Assembly: GCA_963824475.1 (NCBI GenBank)
Contig: CAWGPR010000011.1
Location: forward strand, 1 to 64,000
DNA: 64,000 nucleotides
Source: Roseiarcus sp963824475
GTDB lineage: Bacteria; Pseudomonadota; Alphaproteobacteria; Rhizobiales; Beijerinckiaceae
Reading direction: 5' to 3'
The translations under genes were made by a program, and so were the position numbers. The notes under the pieces are model-generated. The model was not told where the DNA came from. It saw only the letters and a program-made list of their open reading frames with translations, and searched no databases. Below are positions 19,637-27,635 of the stretch, in pieces. The stretch's first letter is position 1. Each line of letters begins with the position of its first letter.

Positions 19637-20043
19637 AACGCCCGCTGACCCAACCGTCGCGTCAACTCGGCCATGACAATCGAATCGGCGTCACTGAGCC
19701 GACTGGCGTCTTGTTGGGCTGGCCGGGCCTCATTGGCTTGGACGAGCGCGAGCAGCAGTTGTGTCGCGCGCGCTTCGCCGGACGCGGCGCGGTTGACCAA
19801 TTGCTTGACCGCCGCCTCAAGCTTGGTGATCCGTCGGCGCCGGCCGTTCTCATTGACCGCGACCCGTTCGCTCAAAGCCGCGGCGATGACCGTGCTCAGG
19901 TTGCGCGCGCCTTTCGGCCGGCCGCGCGGGTTGCCGGACTTGCCGGGGCGAAAACGGGTCGTCATCGGTGGGCGGCCATAACCGACCCGTTCGTTCGCTA
20001 CGCTGGGCTCCGGATCCGGCTTTACGTCCTCGCCCTTGCTCAT
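19633..20043 (-). CDS. DUF5681 domain protein
   Basis: The 136-residue protein shows the DUF5681 signature in its first half (TTRFRPGKSGNPRGRPKGAR), followed by a basic helix and an alanine-rich C-terminal helix. These proteins are regularly encoded beside terminases, where a small-terminase or DNA-recognition role has been suggested but not, to my knowledge, shown. The start at 20043 overlaps the stop of the methyltransferase gene, and the stop overlaps the terL start, so all three are coupled. Confidence 0.85.
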   Translation of the reverse strand: MSKGEDVKPDPEPSVANERVGYGRPPMTTRFRPGKSGNPRGRPKGARNLSTVIAAALSERVAVNENGRRRRITKLEAAVKQLVNRAASGEARATQLLLALVQANEARPAQQDASRLSDADSIVMAELTRRLGQRAL

Positions 20044-21407
20044 GGCGCGACCTCGCCGCTCATCTCGGCTCCGCTCCGCGCAATCGACACGACATCGAAG
20101 GCCTCTCCGGTCGTTGCCAGCCGCACCGAGCCTCCCGTGTAAGATTGCCATCGACGAATGATGACGTCGCAATAGAGGGGATCGAGTTCGAGCCCGTAGC
20201 ATCGCCGCCCGGTCCGCTCGCAGGCCATCAGGGTTGCGCCGCTGCCGAGAAACGGATCGAGGACGATTTCGCCGCGACGCGTCACGTCGAGAATCGCGTC
20301 AGCGATCATCGCCGTCGGTTTGACCGTCGGATGCAAGGCGGCGAGATGTCCCTCTTCGCCCGCCCGGCCAAAGCCGGGGCCTACGGCATAGGCCCAGACG
20401 TTGCTGCGGTTCCGGCCATAGGCGCCCAACTGGACATTGTTGAGATGGCGGCCGGATCCGAGTTTGAACACGAACACCAGTTCGTGCTGCGAACGATAGA
20501 GGCTGCCCATGCCGGCGTTCGGCTTCGTCCAGACGCAGAGGTTGAGCATGTCCAGCGAAGTCGACCGCCCGGCGTCAAGCAGTTCTCTGATGTGCCGCCA
20601 GTCCATGCACACAAAGGCCACGCTATCCGGATGACTAGACTCTTTCATCCGCTCGAGGGCGATGGTCAAAAACTCGGTGAACGCTTCACGCGTCATCTCA
20701 CCAGCCGCCATCACGAACTCCCGATGACGAACCTTGCCGAGGCCCGAGACATGGCCGTCGATCGGCACGTTGTAGGGCGGATCGGAAAAGACCGCCGCCG
20801 CCCGCTCGGTCCCCATCAGCTCGGCGTGCGCAGCCTCACTTCGAGCGTCGCCACAGAGGAGCTTGTGCCGCCCGATGAGCCAAAGATCGCCGAGGCGACT
20901 GACCGCCGGCCCTGAGACGTCGGGGACCGGCGACTCCGCAGGGCTCGCCTCCCTTGCGTTGAGCGACTCGATGCGCAGATCAATCTCGCCCATGTCGAAG
21001 CCGATCGTCTCGATGTCGAAGTCGAGTTCGACGCTCGACAGCGCTTGCAGTTGCTCGGCCAAGAGCCGGTCGTCCCAGGAGGCGATCTCCGTTAGCCGAT
21101 TGTCGGCGATCATGAAGGCCCGCTTTTGGGCCTCCGAAAGATGCTCGAGCCGAATGGTCGGAACTTCGCTCCACCCCAGGCGCTTGCACGCCAGCAGGCG
21201 CCCATGGCCCGCGATCACATTCAGATCTCGGTCAATCAAGACCGGGACGTTGAACCCAAAGCTCCCGATGCTTTGGGCGATCTGACGAATCTGCTTGGCG
21301 GTGTGCAGCCGCGCGTTCTTAGGGTCAGGCTTCAGCTGATCGATCGGCAAATAGGCGATCGACAACGAAACCCGCCTCGCAAGGTCGGTGGACTTTTTTT
21401 TGCTCAT
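20040..21407 (-). CDS. ParB-like/DNA methyltransferase fusion
   Basis: The 455-residue protein joins a ParB/Sulfiredoxin-like domain (residues about 20-120, with VIAGHGR at 64-70) to an N6-adenine/N4-cytosine DNA methyltransferase. The catalytic DPPYN is at 209-213 and the SAM-binding DPFLGSG at 384-390, the beta-class order. Such enzymes usually act as orphan modification methylases in phages and islands; no restriction enzyme is visible nearby. ATG 21407 is chosen over an upstream in-frame ATG at 21431 because MSKKKS begins the conserved part. Confidence 0.92.
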   Translation of the reverse strand: MSKKKSTDLARRVSLSIAYLPIDQLKPDPKNARLHTAKQIRQIAQSIGSFGFNVPVLIDRDLNVIAGHGRLLACKRLGWSEVPTIRLEHLSEAQKRAFMIADNRLTEIASWDDRLLAEQLQALSSVELDFDIETIGFDMGEIDLRIESLNAREASPAESPVPDVSGPAVSRLGDLWLIGRHKLLCGDARSEAAHAELMGTERAAAVFSDPPYNVPIDGHVSGLGKVRHREFVMAAGEMTREAFTEFLTIALERMKESSHPDSVAFVCMDWRHIRELLDAGRSTSLDMLNLCVWTKPNAGMGSLYRSQHELVFVFKLGSGRHLNNVQLGAYGRNRSNVWAYAVGPGFGRAGEEGHLAALHPTVKPTAMIADAILDVTRRGEIVLDPFLGSGATLMACERTGRRCYGLELDPLYCDVIIRRWQSYTGGSVRLATTGEAFDVVSIARSGAEMSGEVAP

Positions 21408-21458
21408 GATCGCTTTTCCCTTGAAAGCCACATTCGTGGGTTTAAGTGGCCAAAAAAA

Positions 21459-22049
21459 CTACTGCCTCCCTCTTTGCAGTGTTGCGCACTGCGGGAGAGT
21501 GTCATGGAGACTTGAGACCAGGTCCCCAATTTCGATGACGATGCTTGCGGCTGACGACCAACCTAGAGCGAGCAACCGCCACTCTTTCTTCGTCGCGACA
21601 AATTTCGGTTCGAAAAAAGCGAGACTGCCAGGTTTCAAATTGGGCTGACGTCCGAACTGTCGAATTGTTTCACTCAAGGCATGCGGCGTCACAACAAGAA
21701 AGTGCGGAAAAAGGGCGCCGACGCTTGAGGTCGGCATCGAACGGACGTGAGTTCGAATGACTTCCTGAGAACCAAGCAAGAAAGCCACAATTTCTGATTG
21801 TGGCATACCCGCGTTTTGCAGGGACAGACCTATTCCCAATTCAACGGCATCTTCGATCTCATATTCCTGGAAGACACCCTTCTGCCCGGCTCGGCGATCC
21901 GCGGTGATGCCAATGCCCCGGTCGAGAAAATTGCGTACCCGGCGCACGAAGACCTTAGGGACATTCTTTAGCGGCATGTCGGGCGCCCACGATCGCGGCG
22001 CGAACGCCGCCCACAAAGAGAGGATAATTTGCGCGCGCTGATAGCTCAT
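21459..22049 (-). CDS. MerR-like helix-turn-helix protein, unknown
   Basis: The 196-residue protein has a possible winged HTH in residues 30-95 (FVRRVRNFLDRGIGITADRR followed by a helix with GMPQSEIVAFLLG), reminiscent of MerR-type readers. The C-terminal half is unassigned. ATG 22049 is preceded by a G-rich ribosome-binding site and gives MSYQRAQII; an in-frame ATG lies 36 bases upstream. It runs toward the methylase gene 51 bases away, so it may regulate or belong to the terminase cassette. Its upstream region contains the AATTCCCT inverted repeats. Confidence 0.6.
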   Translation of the reverse strand: MSYQRAQIILSLWAAFAPRSWAPDMPLKNVPKVFVRRVRNFLDRGIGITADRRAGQKGVFQEYEIEDAVELGIGLSLQNAGMPQSEIVAFLLGSQEVIRTHVRSMPTSSVGALFPHFLVVTPHALSETIRQFGRQPNLKPGSLAFFEPKFVATKKEWRLLALGWSSAASIVIEIGDLVSSLHDTLPQCATLQRGRQ

Positions 22050-22225
22050 GGAACCCCCACATAAGGAACCGAGCGCGTTTTTCAAGCCATGATAATGGCT
22101 TTAATATAACCATGATAGAGGGTACTCATGAGTTGTTAATAGGCTGGTCCTCCGACTACATCAGAACCGAAGCCGTTCCCTGCTCCAGCGCTCAGAGTAT
22201 GATTTATTCCCTGCTACCCCGATTT

Positions 22226-22253
22226 AATTCCCTGTTCGTTTGAGTAGGGAATT
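22226..22253. repeat. Inverted repeat AATTCCCT/AGGGAATT, copy 1
   Basis: Perfect 8-base arms (22226-22233 and 22246-22253) enclose 12 bases. The same arms recur at 22325-22358. The arrangement suggests a protein-binding or recombination site rather than a terminator, since no T run follows on either strand. Confidence 0.7.
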
Positions 22254-22324
22254 TCTCTAACAACCTATTGATATTTCCAACTTTTTGTCACCAAATGGTC
22301 GTCAAGTCAGGCGGGAAACTGCGC

Positions 22325-22358
22325 AATTCCCTATTCTTTTCCCTGTTAGCAGGGAATT
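22325..22358. repeat. Inverted repeat AATTCCCT/AGGGAATT, copy 2
   Basis: The 8-base arms lie at 22325-22332 and 22351-22358. Inside is a tighter perfect palindrome TTCCCTG-TTAG-CAGGGAA (22339-22356). Further half-sites TTCCCTG occur near 22176 and 22206. Confidence 0.7.
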
Positions 22359-22691
22359 CGGCTCATGGAGACCGGTTTTGCAGGACTGCGTCCACCACCA
22401 GGAAGTCCGCGCAAACCGACGTGATTTCCTACGCCACAGGCTAGCACGACATTTTCGTAGCTTGCCTCGCCAAGGACCGGTCTCAGTAGGGGTCCGGCGA
22501 TTCTCAGGGGCAATCCCTGGGGCGTCTTGCCGAAAGTCTCTGGCCGCAAATTTCCGTTTCCAAGGTTGCTGTTTGCCACATGTCCATCGCGCCCGATTTC
22601 GAATGGGGGGTTCGAACCTCGACACTTGATCCGGTTCGAATGGATGGAACACCCCTCGCCGGGAGACAAACGAGCAGGGGCGGATCGTTCT

Positions 22692-24281
22692 TTACGCCTG
22701 CGCCGGCGCCTCGAGTCCGAGCGCGCGCCACTGATCCGGCCAGGCCATCGGCAGGTCGACGAGACGCTTGAGACCAAAGCCGCGCGGCAGGCGTCCTTCG
22801 ACTACCGCCTTGACGATCTCCGGCGCGAGGAAAGCGAGCGACAGGGTCATCCGGATCGAACGTTCAGTCTTGCCCTCTCGCGAAGCGATCAACTCCAAAG
22901 TCAGACGGGGATCGGAGAGAAGTTCGTCCAGCCAGCGATGCGCGTCGCGAAGGGCTTCGATCAGGATCGCGCGGGCGTTGGCGGGCATCGGGCGGCCGTA
23001 GGTCTTCGCATTGTTTGCGCCCTGGATGATCTCGCGCTTGCGATAGGGTGACGGACGCGTCCACGGAAGCGTCAGAATCCTCGCGCTGTCGGTTTCCTCC
23101 GCAACCTCCGACAGTTGGATTCGGATCGTCGCCCGGCCGATCACGACACGATCAATCAGGTCGCGAATCTCAGGTTGCGAAGCAGCGCTGTCCGGGGACA
23201 GCTTGCCGAGGGCCTCAGCCACGAGAGTTTCGACATCGGCGGCTGGAACGCGAAGGATCGATCCCGCTTTGCTCTTGTCGCCTTGCAGAGCCGCCTGAGA
23301 TACGTAGTAGCGCCAGCGCTTGGACCCCTTTCTCGCCCAGGTCGGGCTCATCCGGTTGCCGCCGTCGTCATAGAGCTTGCCTGTGAGTAGCGCATCGGAC
23401 GATTGGCGCGTTCTGTTGGTCCTCGCAGCGCCGAGATGATCGCTCAGGCTCTGCTGGACCTCGTTCCACAAGTCTAGCGTCACGATCGGCGGATGGTGTC
23501 CCTCGTAAATTTGGCCCTTATGGGCGATCCGGCCGACATAGATCGGGTTCGACAAGAGCTTATAGACATGCCCCCGACTGAACAGTCCGCCGCCGGTCGA
23601 GCGGCCCGCGCCATCGATGCGGATCGGAATCCGAAAGCCCTCAGCGTCGAGTTGTTGTTTGAGAGGCGCCACGCTCCCCGCCTCGAGATAGCGGCGAAAC
23701 AGGGACCGCACGATCTCGGCATGATCCTCGACGACGTGCAGGGCGCGACCCTCGACCCGGTAGCCCAGCGGGACTACGCCGCCCATCCACATTCCCTTCT
23801 TTTTCGAAGCGGCGATCTTATCTCGGATCCGCTCGCCGGTGACTTCCCGTTCGAACTGGGCGAAGGACAGCAGCACATTGAGCGTCAACCGTCCCATGCT
23901 GGTCGTGGTGTTGAAGGACTGGGTCACCGAGACAAAGGAGACGCCATGGGCATCGAATGTCTCGACCAGCTTGGCGAAGTCGGCGAGCGAGCGGGTCAGC
24001 CGATCGACCTTATAGACGACGATCACGTCGATCCGTCTCGCCTGCACGTCGATGAGCAGCTTCTGCAGCGCCGGCCGATCCATCGACCCGCCGGAGAAGC
24101 CGCCGTCGTTGTAGTGATCCCGGATCAGTCGCCAGCCCTCGTGCGCTTGGCTCTTGATGTAGGCCTCACACGCCTCCCGCTGGGCGTCGAGGGAATTGAA
24201 ATCCTGCTCAAGTCCCTGCTCGGTCGAGACGCGCGTATAGATCGCGCCACGCAAGCTGCGTCTGGTCGTCTGATCCTTCAT
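22692..24281 (-). CDS. Large serine recombinase
   Basis: The 529-residue protein is a resolvase/invertase-superfamily recombinase with the large C-terminal region of phage-type integrases. The catalytic serine is Ser19 in AIYTRVSTEQ; the resolvase domain includes VIVVYKVDRLTRSLADF and LNVLLSFAQFERE. A recombinase domain (about 190-280) and a zinc-ribbon-like zone follow, although the usual cysteines are absent from the zone (LLTGKLYDDGGNRM). It overlaps the DUF2924 gene by four bases. The DUF3489-DUF2924-recombinase order is a widespread alphaproteobacterial cassette whose function is unproven. Confidence 0.93.
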   Translation of the reverse strand: MKDQTTRRSLRGAIYTRVSTEQGLEQDFNSLDAQREACEAYIKSQAHEGWRLIRDHYNDGGFSGGSMDRPALQKLLIDVQARRIDVIVVYKVDRLTRSLADFAKLVETFDAHGVSFVSVTQSFNTTTSMGRLTLNVLLSFAQFEREVTGERIRDKIAASKKKGMWMGGVVPLGYRVEGRALHVVEDHAEIVRSLFRRYLEAGSVAPLKQQLDAEGFRIPIRIDGAGRSTGGGLFSRGHVYKLLSNPIYVGRIAHKGQIYEGHHPPIVTLDLWNEVQQSLSDHLGAARTNRTRQSSDALLTGKLYDDGGNRMSPTWARKGSKRWRYYVSQAALQGDKSKAGSILRVPAADVETLVAEALGKLSPDSAASQPEIRDLIDRVVIGRATIRIQLSEVAEETDSARILTLPWTRPSPYRKREIIQGANNAKTYGRPMPANARAILIEALRDAHRWLDELLSDPRLTLELIASREGKTERSIRMTLSLAFLAPEIVKAVVEGRLPRGFGLKRLVDLPMAWPDQWRALGLEAPAQA

Positions 24282-24895
24282 AGGGGCGCGTCTCCGGCCG
24301 ACGCGCCATTCGCTCTACAGACGGCGGTCCCATTTCTGCTCTTTCGGCGATCCGCGCCCACATCGGCTGCGGGAGTCCTTCCCTGGCGAAGCCCGAAGAA
24401 GCGATGGCCGTTCCAGGTGGTCCCGGTCATCGCCTTGGCGATCTGCGAGAGGCTGCCGAAGGTCTGGCCATTCCAAGCGAAGCCCTCCTCCAAGATCATG
24501 ACTCGCTCGAGCTGGCCCTGCCATTCGCGCACCAACAGCGCGCCGACCTTCAGGCCGACGGCGTCTCGCGTCTGAGGCGCGCGGCGGTCGAAAGGAGCGC
24601 CGGCGCCATCCTCTTTCCCAGAGCGAAGGATCCTTTGGATCGATTTGTCGAGACCGCCGAGGGCGTCAGACTGGAGCCGACAGGCCAGCACCCTTATCAA
24701 AAGCCAGCGGGGAAGATGGGCAGGCGCTTCGCTGCCCAAGTGGGCGCGCCATTGACGGCGCAACCCATTGAGATCAAGGCCCTGAAGATTGGCGACGATC
24801 GACAGAACCGAAGCATCGAGCGGCAGCAAAGCACCCGATGTTGCCGCCATCGGACGCTTTGCCGCCTGCCCGGAGTTGGCTCCCGCGCAGGTCAT
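24278..24895 (-). CDS. DUF2924 domain protein
   Basis: The 205-residue protein has the DUF2924 pattern: a helical N-terminus with LRRQWRAHLGSEAPAHLPRW, then LVREWQGQLERVMILEEGFAW and the C-terminal YxSLSxIAxxxTGTxWNGxRFFGL-type motif (here FGSLSQIAKAMTGTTWNGHR). That last motif resembles small DNA-binding domains found in site-specific restriction and recombination proteins, so it may help the recombinase find its site; this is inference. An internal ATG at 24850 is an alternative start. Confidence 0.88.
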   Translation of the reverse strand: MTCAGANSGQAAKRPMAATSGALLPLDASVLSIVANLQGLDLNGLRRQWRAHLGSEAPAHLPRWLLIRVLACRLQSDALGGLDKSIQRILRSGKEDGAGAPFDRRAPQTRDAVGLKVGALLVREWQGQLERVMILEEGFAWNGQTFGSLSQIAKAMTGTTWNGHRFFGLRQGRTPAADVGADRRKSRNGTAVCRANGASAGDAPL

Positions 24896-24900
24896 GCCGA

Positions 24901-25542
24901 CTACGCCGTTTGCGTCGCCTTCCGTTTGGACCCGTAACCATCCGTTGCGTCGCGCTGCCGTACGGTACGATCTCCCCGGTCAGCAGGGGCGTCCGAGACC
25001 CGATAGACTGAATCTCCAGCGCCGATCCGTTCGCGGATCACGGCATACCCTCGTTTGCGCAGTCCGGTGAGCGCCGCCCGCGTCGTGTGCGGCAGCCATC
25101 CCGCAGCCTGAGTCAAATCGATGATGGTCGCGCCGTCGGCCCGCCGCAGAAGTTCGATCACCTGCGCCAGCTTGCTGCCATCTCGCGGGGCGGCCAAGCG
25201 GGCCGGGTTGCCGCCTTCGTCCGGACCGACGCGAGTCTTCGTCTGCGGCTGCGGCGACTCACTGTGCTCAATCGCGTCTTGCGATCCCACATCGACGGCG
25301 ATGGCTTTCAAACCGGCCGCCGTCAGTTTGAGCGCGTAGCCTTGTCCTGCGTCATCGCGGCGCCAGATCGGCGCTCCAGGTTTCGCCTCGATCTCGCGGA
25401 CCAAACCAAGCTTCGCGAGTTTGGCGCTGACCTTGCTAAGAGCCGCGCCCTTGATCGTTGCCGGCGCCGACAAGCAACGGTCCTTGCGTTGTGCCGCGGC
25501 GCTCATCATCACAAGTTGTGCTTCGGTAAGTTTGACACCCAT
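24901..25542 (-). CDS. DUF3489 domain protein
   Basis: The 213-residue protein has two winged-helix-like parts: an N-terminal one (ALSKVSAKLAKLGLVREIE) and the C-terminal DUF3489 domain (KLAQVIELLRRADGATIIDL, then AAGWLPHTTRAALTGLRKRG). It is the first gene of the recombinase cassette and lies five bases upstream of the DUF2924 gene. It is a likely DNA-binding partner or regulator of the cassette. The promoter should lie in the 132 bases between it and the divergent small gene at 25675. Confidence 0.88.
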   Translation of the reverse strand: MGVKLTEAQLVMMSAAAQRKDRCLSAPATIKGAALSKVSAKLAKLGLVREIEAKPGAPIWRRDDAGQGYALKLTAAGLKAIAVDVGSQDAIEHSESPQPQTKTRVGPDEGGNPARLAAPRDGSKLAQVIELLRRADGATIIDLTQAAGWLPHTTRAALTGLRKRGYAVIRERIGAGDSVYRVSDAPADRGDRTVRQRDATDGYGSKRKATQTA

Positions 25543-25674
25543 GATCCAACCCTTCCTCTCATCCTAGAGGTCCGGGCGATCCGGGCCCCTCACCAGAACG
25601 AGCCCCGGATCGGTCGAAACCGAAGGGGCGGTTGGCTCATTTGCGCTTTTGCGCCACTCCTGACGACGACACCA

Positions 25675-25860
25675 ATGCTTCCTTTCGAACGAAAAGCCAG
25701 TCGTTTCTGCATGGGGCGCGCAACTGTAGTGAATGGCCGGATAAGCTGCTTCGGCGCATCCTTCAAGCCCAAGCGCAGCGACTGCCGCTATTGCTCGGCG
25801 GCCTGCAAACAGAAAGCCTATCGTCGGAGGCCCTTTTCGGCTGAGCCGCATCCGGTCTAA
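25675..25860 (+). CDS. Small cysteine-motif protein (CRYCSAAC type)
   Basis: The 61-residue protein ends with a basic motif of the kind seen in many small bacterial zinc-binding proteins: CFGASFKPKRSDCRYCSAAC followed by KQKAYRRR. The usual pattern is C-x2-C...RSD-x-RYC-S-x2-C-RQ-x-YRRR; here the first pair is reduced to one cysteine (CFGA). It reads divergently from DUF3489. An internal ATG at 25711 could also serve. A nucleic-acid-binding role is likely but unproven. Confidence 0.6.
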   Translation: MLPFERKASRFCMGRATVVNGRISCFGASFKPKRSDCRYCSAACKQKAYRRRPFSAEPHPV

Positions 25861-26010
25861 CGTGGCTGTTTATGCAGCCGTTGCCGCGCCCGAGCGTGTC
25901 CCCGCTTCACAGCTTCGCCTCGACGCCCACCGTCAGGCGCTCGCCTCCGTTCGCTGAGAATTCTCGGCCTCGTCTGGCGGTGGCTGATCGGCAGGCAGCG
26001 TTCGGTCCCG

Positions 26011-26166
26011 ATGCGGCAGCAAATGATCGAGGCGCGGCTGATCGAGGCGCTGAGCGAAGAACCGGACTCGCTGGAGACTTGGGAGCGTTCGCAAAACTCC
26101 AATTCCGTGGACTCCAATTCGCCGAATCCAAGTCCAGCCACGCCCCGGCGAAGGAGGAGAACGTGA
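26011..26166 (+). CDS. Small acidic-helix protein coupled to the hydrolase gene
   Basis: This 51-residue frame (MRQQMIEARLIEALSEEPDS at the start, basic RRRRR tail) has better third-position GC than the overlapping longer frame. Its TGA overlaps the GTG start of the hydrolase gene, and its codons supply the AAGGAGGAG ribosome-binding site. The frame is open upstream to 25861, so translation might begin earlier. It matches no family I recognise. Confidence 0.4.
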   Translation: MRQQMIEARLIEALSEEPDSLETWERSQNSNSVDSNSPNPSPATPRRRRRT

Positions 26167-26912
26167 GTGATCTCGTCTTGTGCGACCTGGATCGACGGCG
26201 CGGCAGCTGCTTGGTCCGAATCGATAACGTTGCCGGGTTGCCTGCGCTAATCATCGAACCAGAAACAACACAGGTTCAGAGCCCGGTTTTACTCTTCCTG
26301 CATGGTCAAGGCGAAGCCGGTTCGAGCGCCAACGAGATACCAAAGGTGTGCATACACCAGACCGCACCCTTTCAGGCTATTCTCGGCCGACTTCCCGGCA
26401 CCGTGGTCATTGCGCCACAAGCGCCTCCTCTTCCGAATGAAAATGACTGGAACTGGGCCGAGCACGTGATGAGCCTTGCAGGCTTTCTCGGCAAGGATCG
26501 ATTTGCGGGACGCCGTCTCGTGGCGACCGGCTTCAGCCGAGGCGGACTTGGCGTTTTGCAACTCGTATCAGCTTTTCCAAAGCTGGTGTCGGCCTGGGCC
26601 GTTGTCGACCCGCAACCCGCGCGGAATGACGAGGAGGCGTCCACGATTTTAAACAGCCCGGCAATAGGCGCTCGAGGCTGGGTCAGATACGGTGTCTACG
26701 GAACGCAAAACGAGGCACGGCGAAAATTCAGTTCCGATCTGGCCGCGAAAATCCCACATGAAAACTGCGCCGTAACCGAACTCTCGCATCCAGAAATGGC
26801 GCTGGCCGCGTACGGCGGCTCGGCGTTGTCCGACAGTCGCAACAATCTCTATGAGTTCTTGAACCTGGAGTTCCGGAAGGAGAACGAACTTGCGAGCAGT
26901 GAAGGGATGTGA
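26163..26912 (+). CDS. Alpha/beta-hydrolase-like protein
   Basis: The 249-residue protein has an alpha/beta-hydrolase fold: LFLHGQGEAGSS (oxyanion-hole HG), TVVIAPQAPPL, the nucleophile elbow GFSRGG and a late histidine in ELSHPEMALAAYG. The NDWNWAEHVMSLAGFLG segment resembles phospholipase/carboxylesterase relatives. I chose GTG 26163 because a perfect AAGGAGGAG lies just upstream; the frame stays open to 25872, but that part is out of phase with the better coding frame there. The substrate is unknown. Confidence 0.65.
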   Translation: MSDLVLCDLDRRRGSCLVRIDNVAGLPALIIEPETTQVQSPVLLFLHGQGEAGSSANEIPKVCIHQTAPFQAILGRLPGTVVIAPQAPPLPNENDWNWAEHVMSLAGFLGKDRFAGRRLVATGFSRGGLGVLQLVSAFPKLVSAWAVVDPQPARNDEEASTILNSPAIGARGWVRYGVYGTQNEARRKFSSDLAAKIPHENCAVTELSHPEMALAAYGGSALSDSRNNLYEFLNLEFRKENELASSEGM

Positions 26913-27131
26913 CCGAATGAGAAGAAGTACCACTGAGCAATTTGGCGGCAAGAAAGCTTGAGCAAGAGGAGCTGTTCCTAGCACAGTGTGTGAGACATGG
27001 TGATGGGCGTTCAGCCAATTGATATACCAGCAGCTGTAGGCCTCGAAGACCTGCTTCTCGCTTGCACGACAGCAGAAGCGGGGCCGCGTGAAGGCGCCCC
27101 CGCTTCGATTGCTACTGCTTTCCTTTATTCC

Positions 27132-27395
27132 AACGTCACGGAGTTTGTAATTGGCCTGAAAGGTGCCGTAGCTGAGGTAGGTTCCCTCAGTCGTCGGCCG
27201 GAACTCATTCCCGCGATTTACATTCGTCCAACCACCGCTGATTCCTTTGTACTTCCCGGTACCCATCGTAAACGGCCGCTGGCCTGCAAAGGCGGCATGG
27301 GCCGCGTTCTGAGCATCGAGACGGCGACTTCCTTGGCCTGTCCCGGCGCCGGCACACGATTGTCGGATTTCGGCTCGCCGGCGGTCAGAGGTCAC
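27132..27395 (-). pseudogene. Possible remnant of a small exported beta-rich protein
   Basis: Around 27160-27330 the - strand encodes a protein-like stretch (TMGTGKYKGISGGW, then EGTYLSYGTFQANYKL) with the GTGKYKGI-type repeat of small secreted beta-barrel proteins. No signal peptide precedes it and the sequence loses sense on both sides. The rest of 26913-27635 contains nothing I can support. Confidence 0.3.
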
Positions 27396-27635
27396 AGGTT
27401 CGTGTGATCAATGATGCGGTCCGATATGGCGAATCCTTTCGGGCTCGCCATTTTCCCACCACTCCAGAACAACGATGGGCACTCCGATCTCTGAGGACCG
27501 ACATTGAAGACGGCCGAGCACAAGACGCCCAGCGCGCTTACGGTCGAGCCAGCACGCAGCCAGGCGGCTTGGAGCTTTGCGAACTCGCGTCGTCGACCGG
27601 CTTCGAGCCCTTGGCGTCCTTCGGAATGAAGGACC

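Larger units (their letters stand above)
22050..22691. other. Gene-free region between the two phage-like cassettes
   Basis: No gene is visible in this 640-base region. It is more AT-rich than its flanks between about 22080 and 22350 and carries at least five TTCCCTG-type motifs and two inverted repeats (listed separately). It lies downstream of the recombinase gene and upstream of the MerR-like gene. Confidence 0.5.

Noticed and set aside
18664..19648. + strand frame over the terminase gene
   Set aside because: Shadow of terL; terL motifs on the - strand are complete.
22600..22660. GGTTCGAACC and GGTTCGAATGG, like tRNA T loops
   Set aside because: No acceptor, D or anticodon arms can be built around either; chance similarity in GC-rich DNA.
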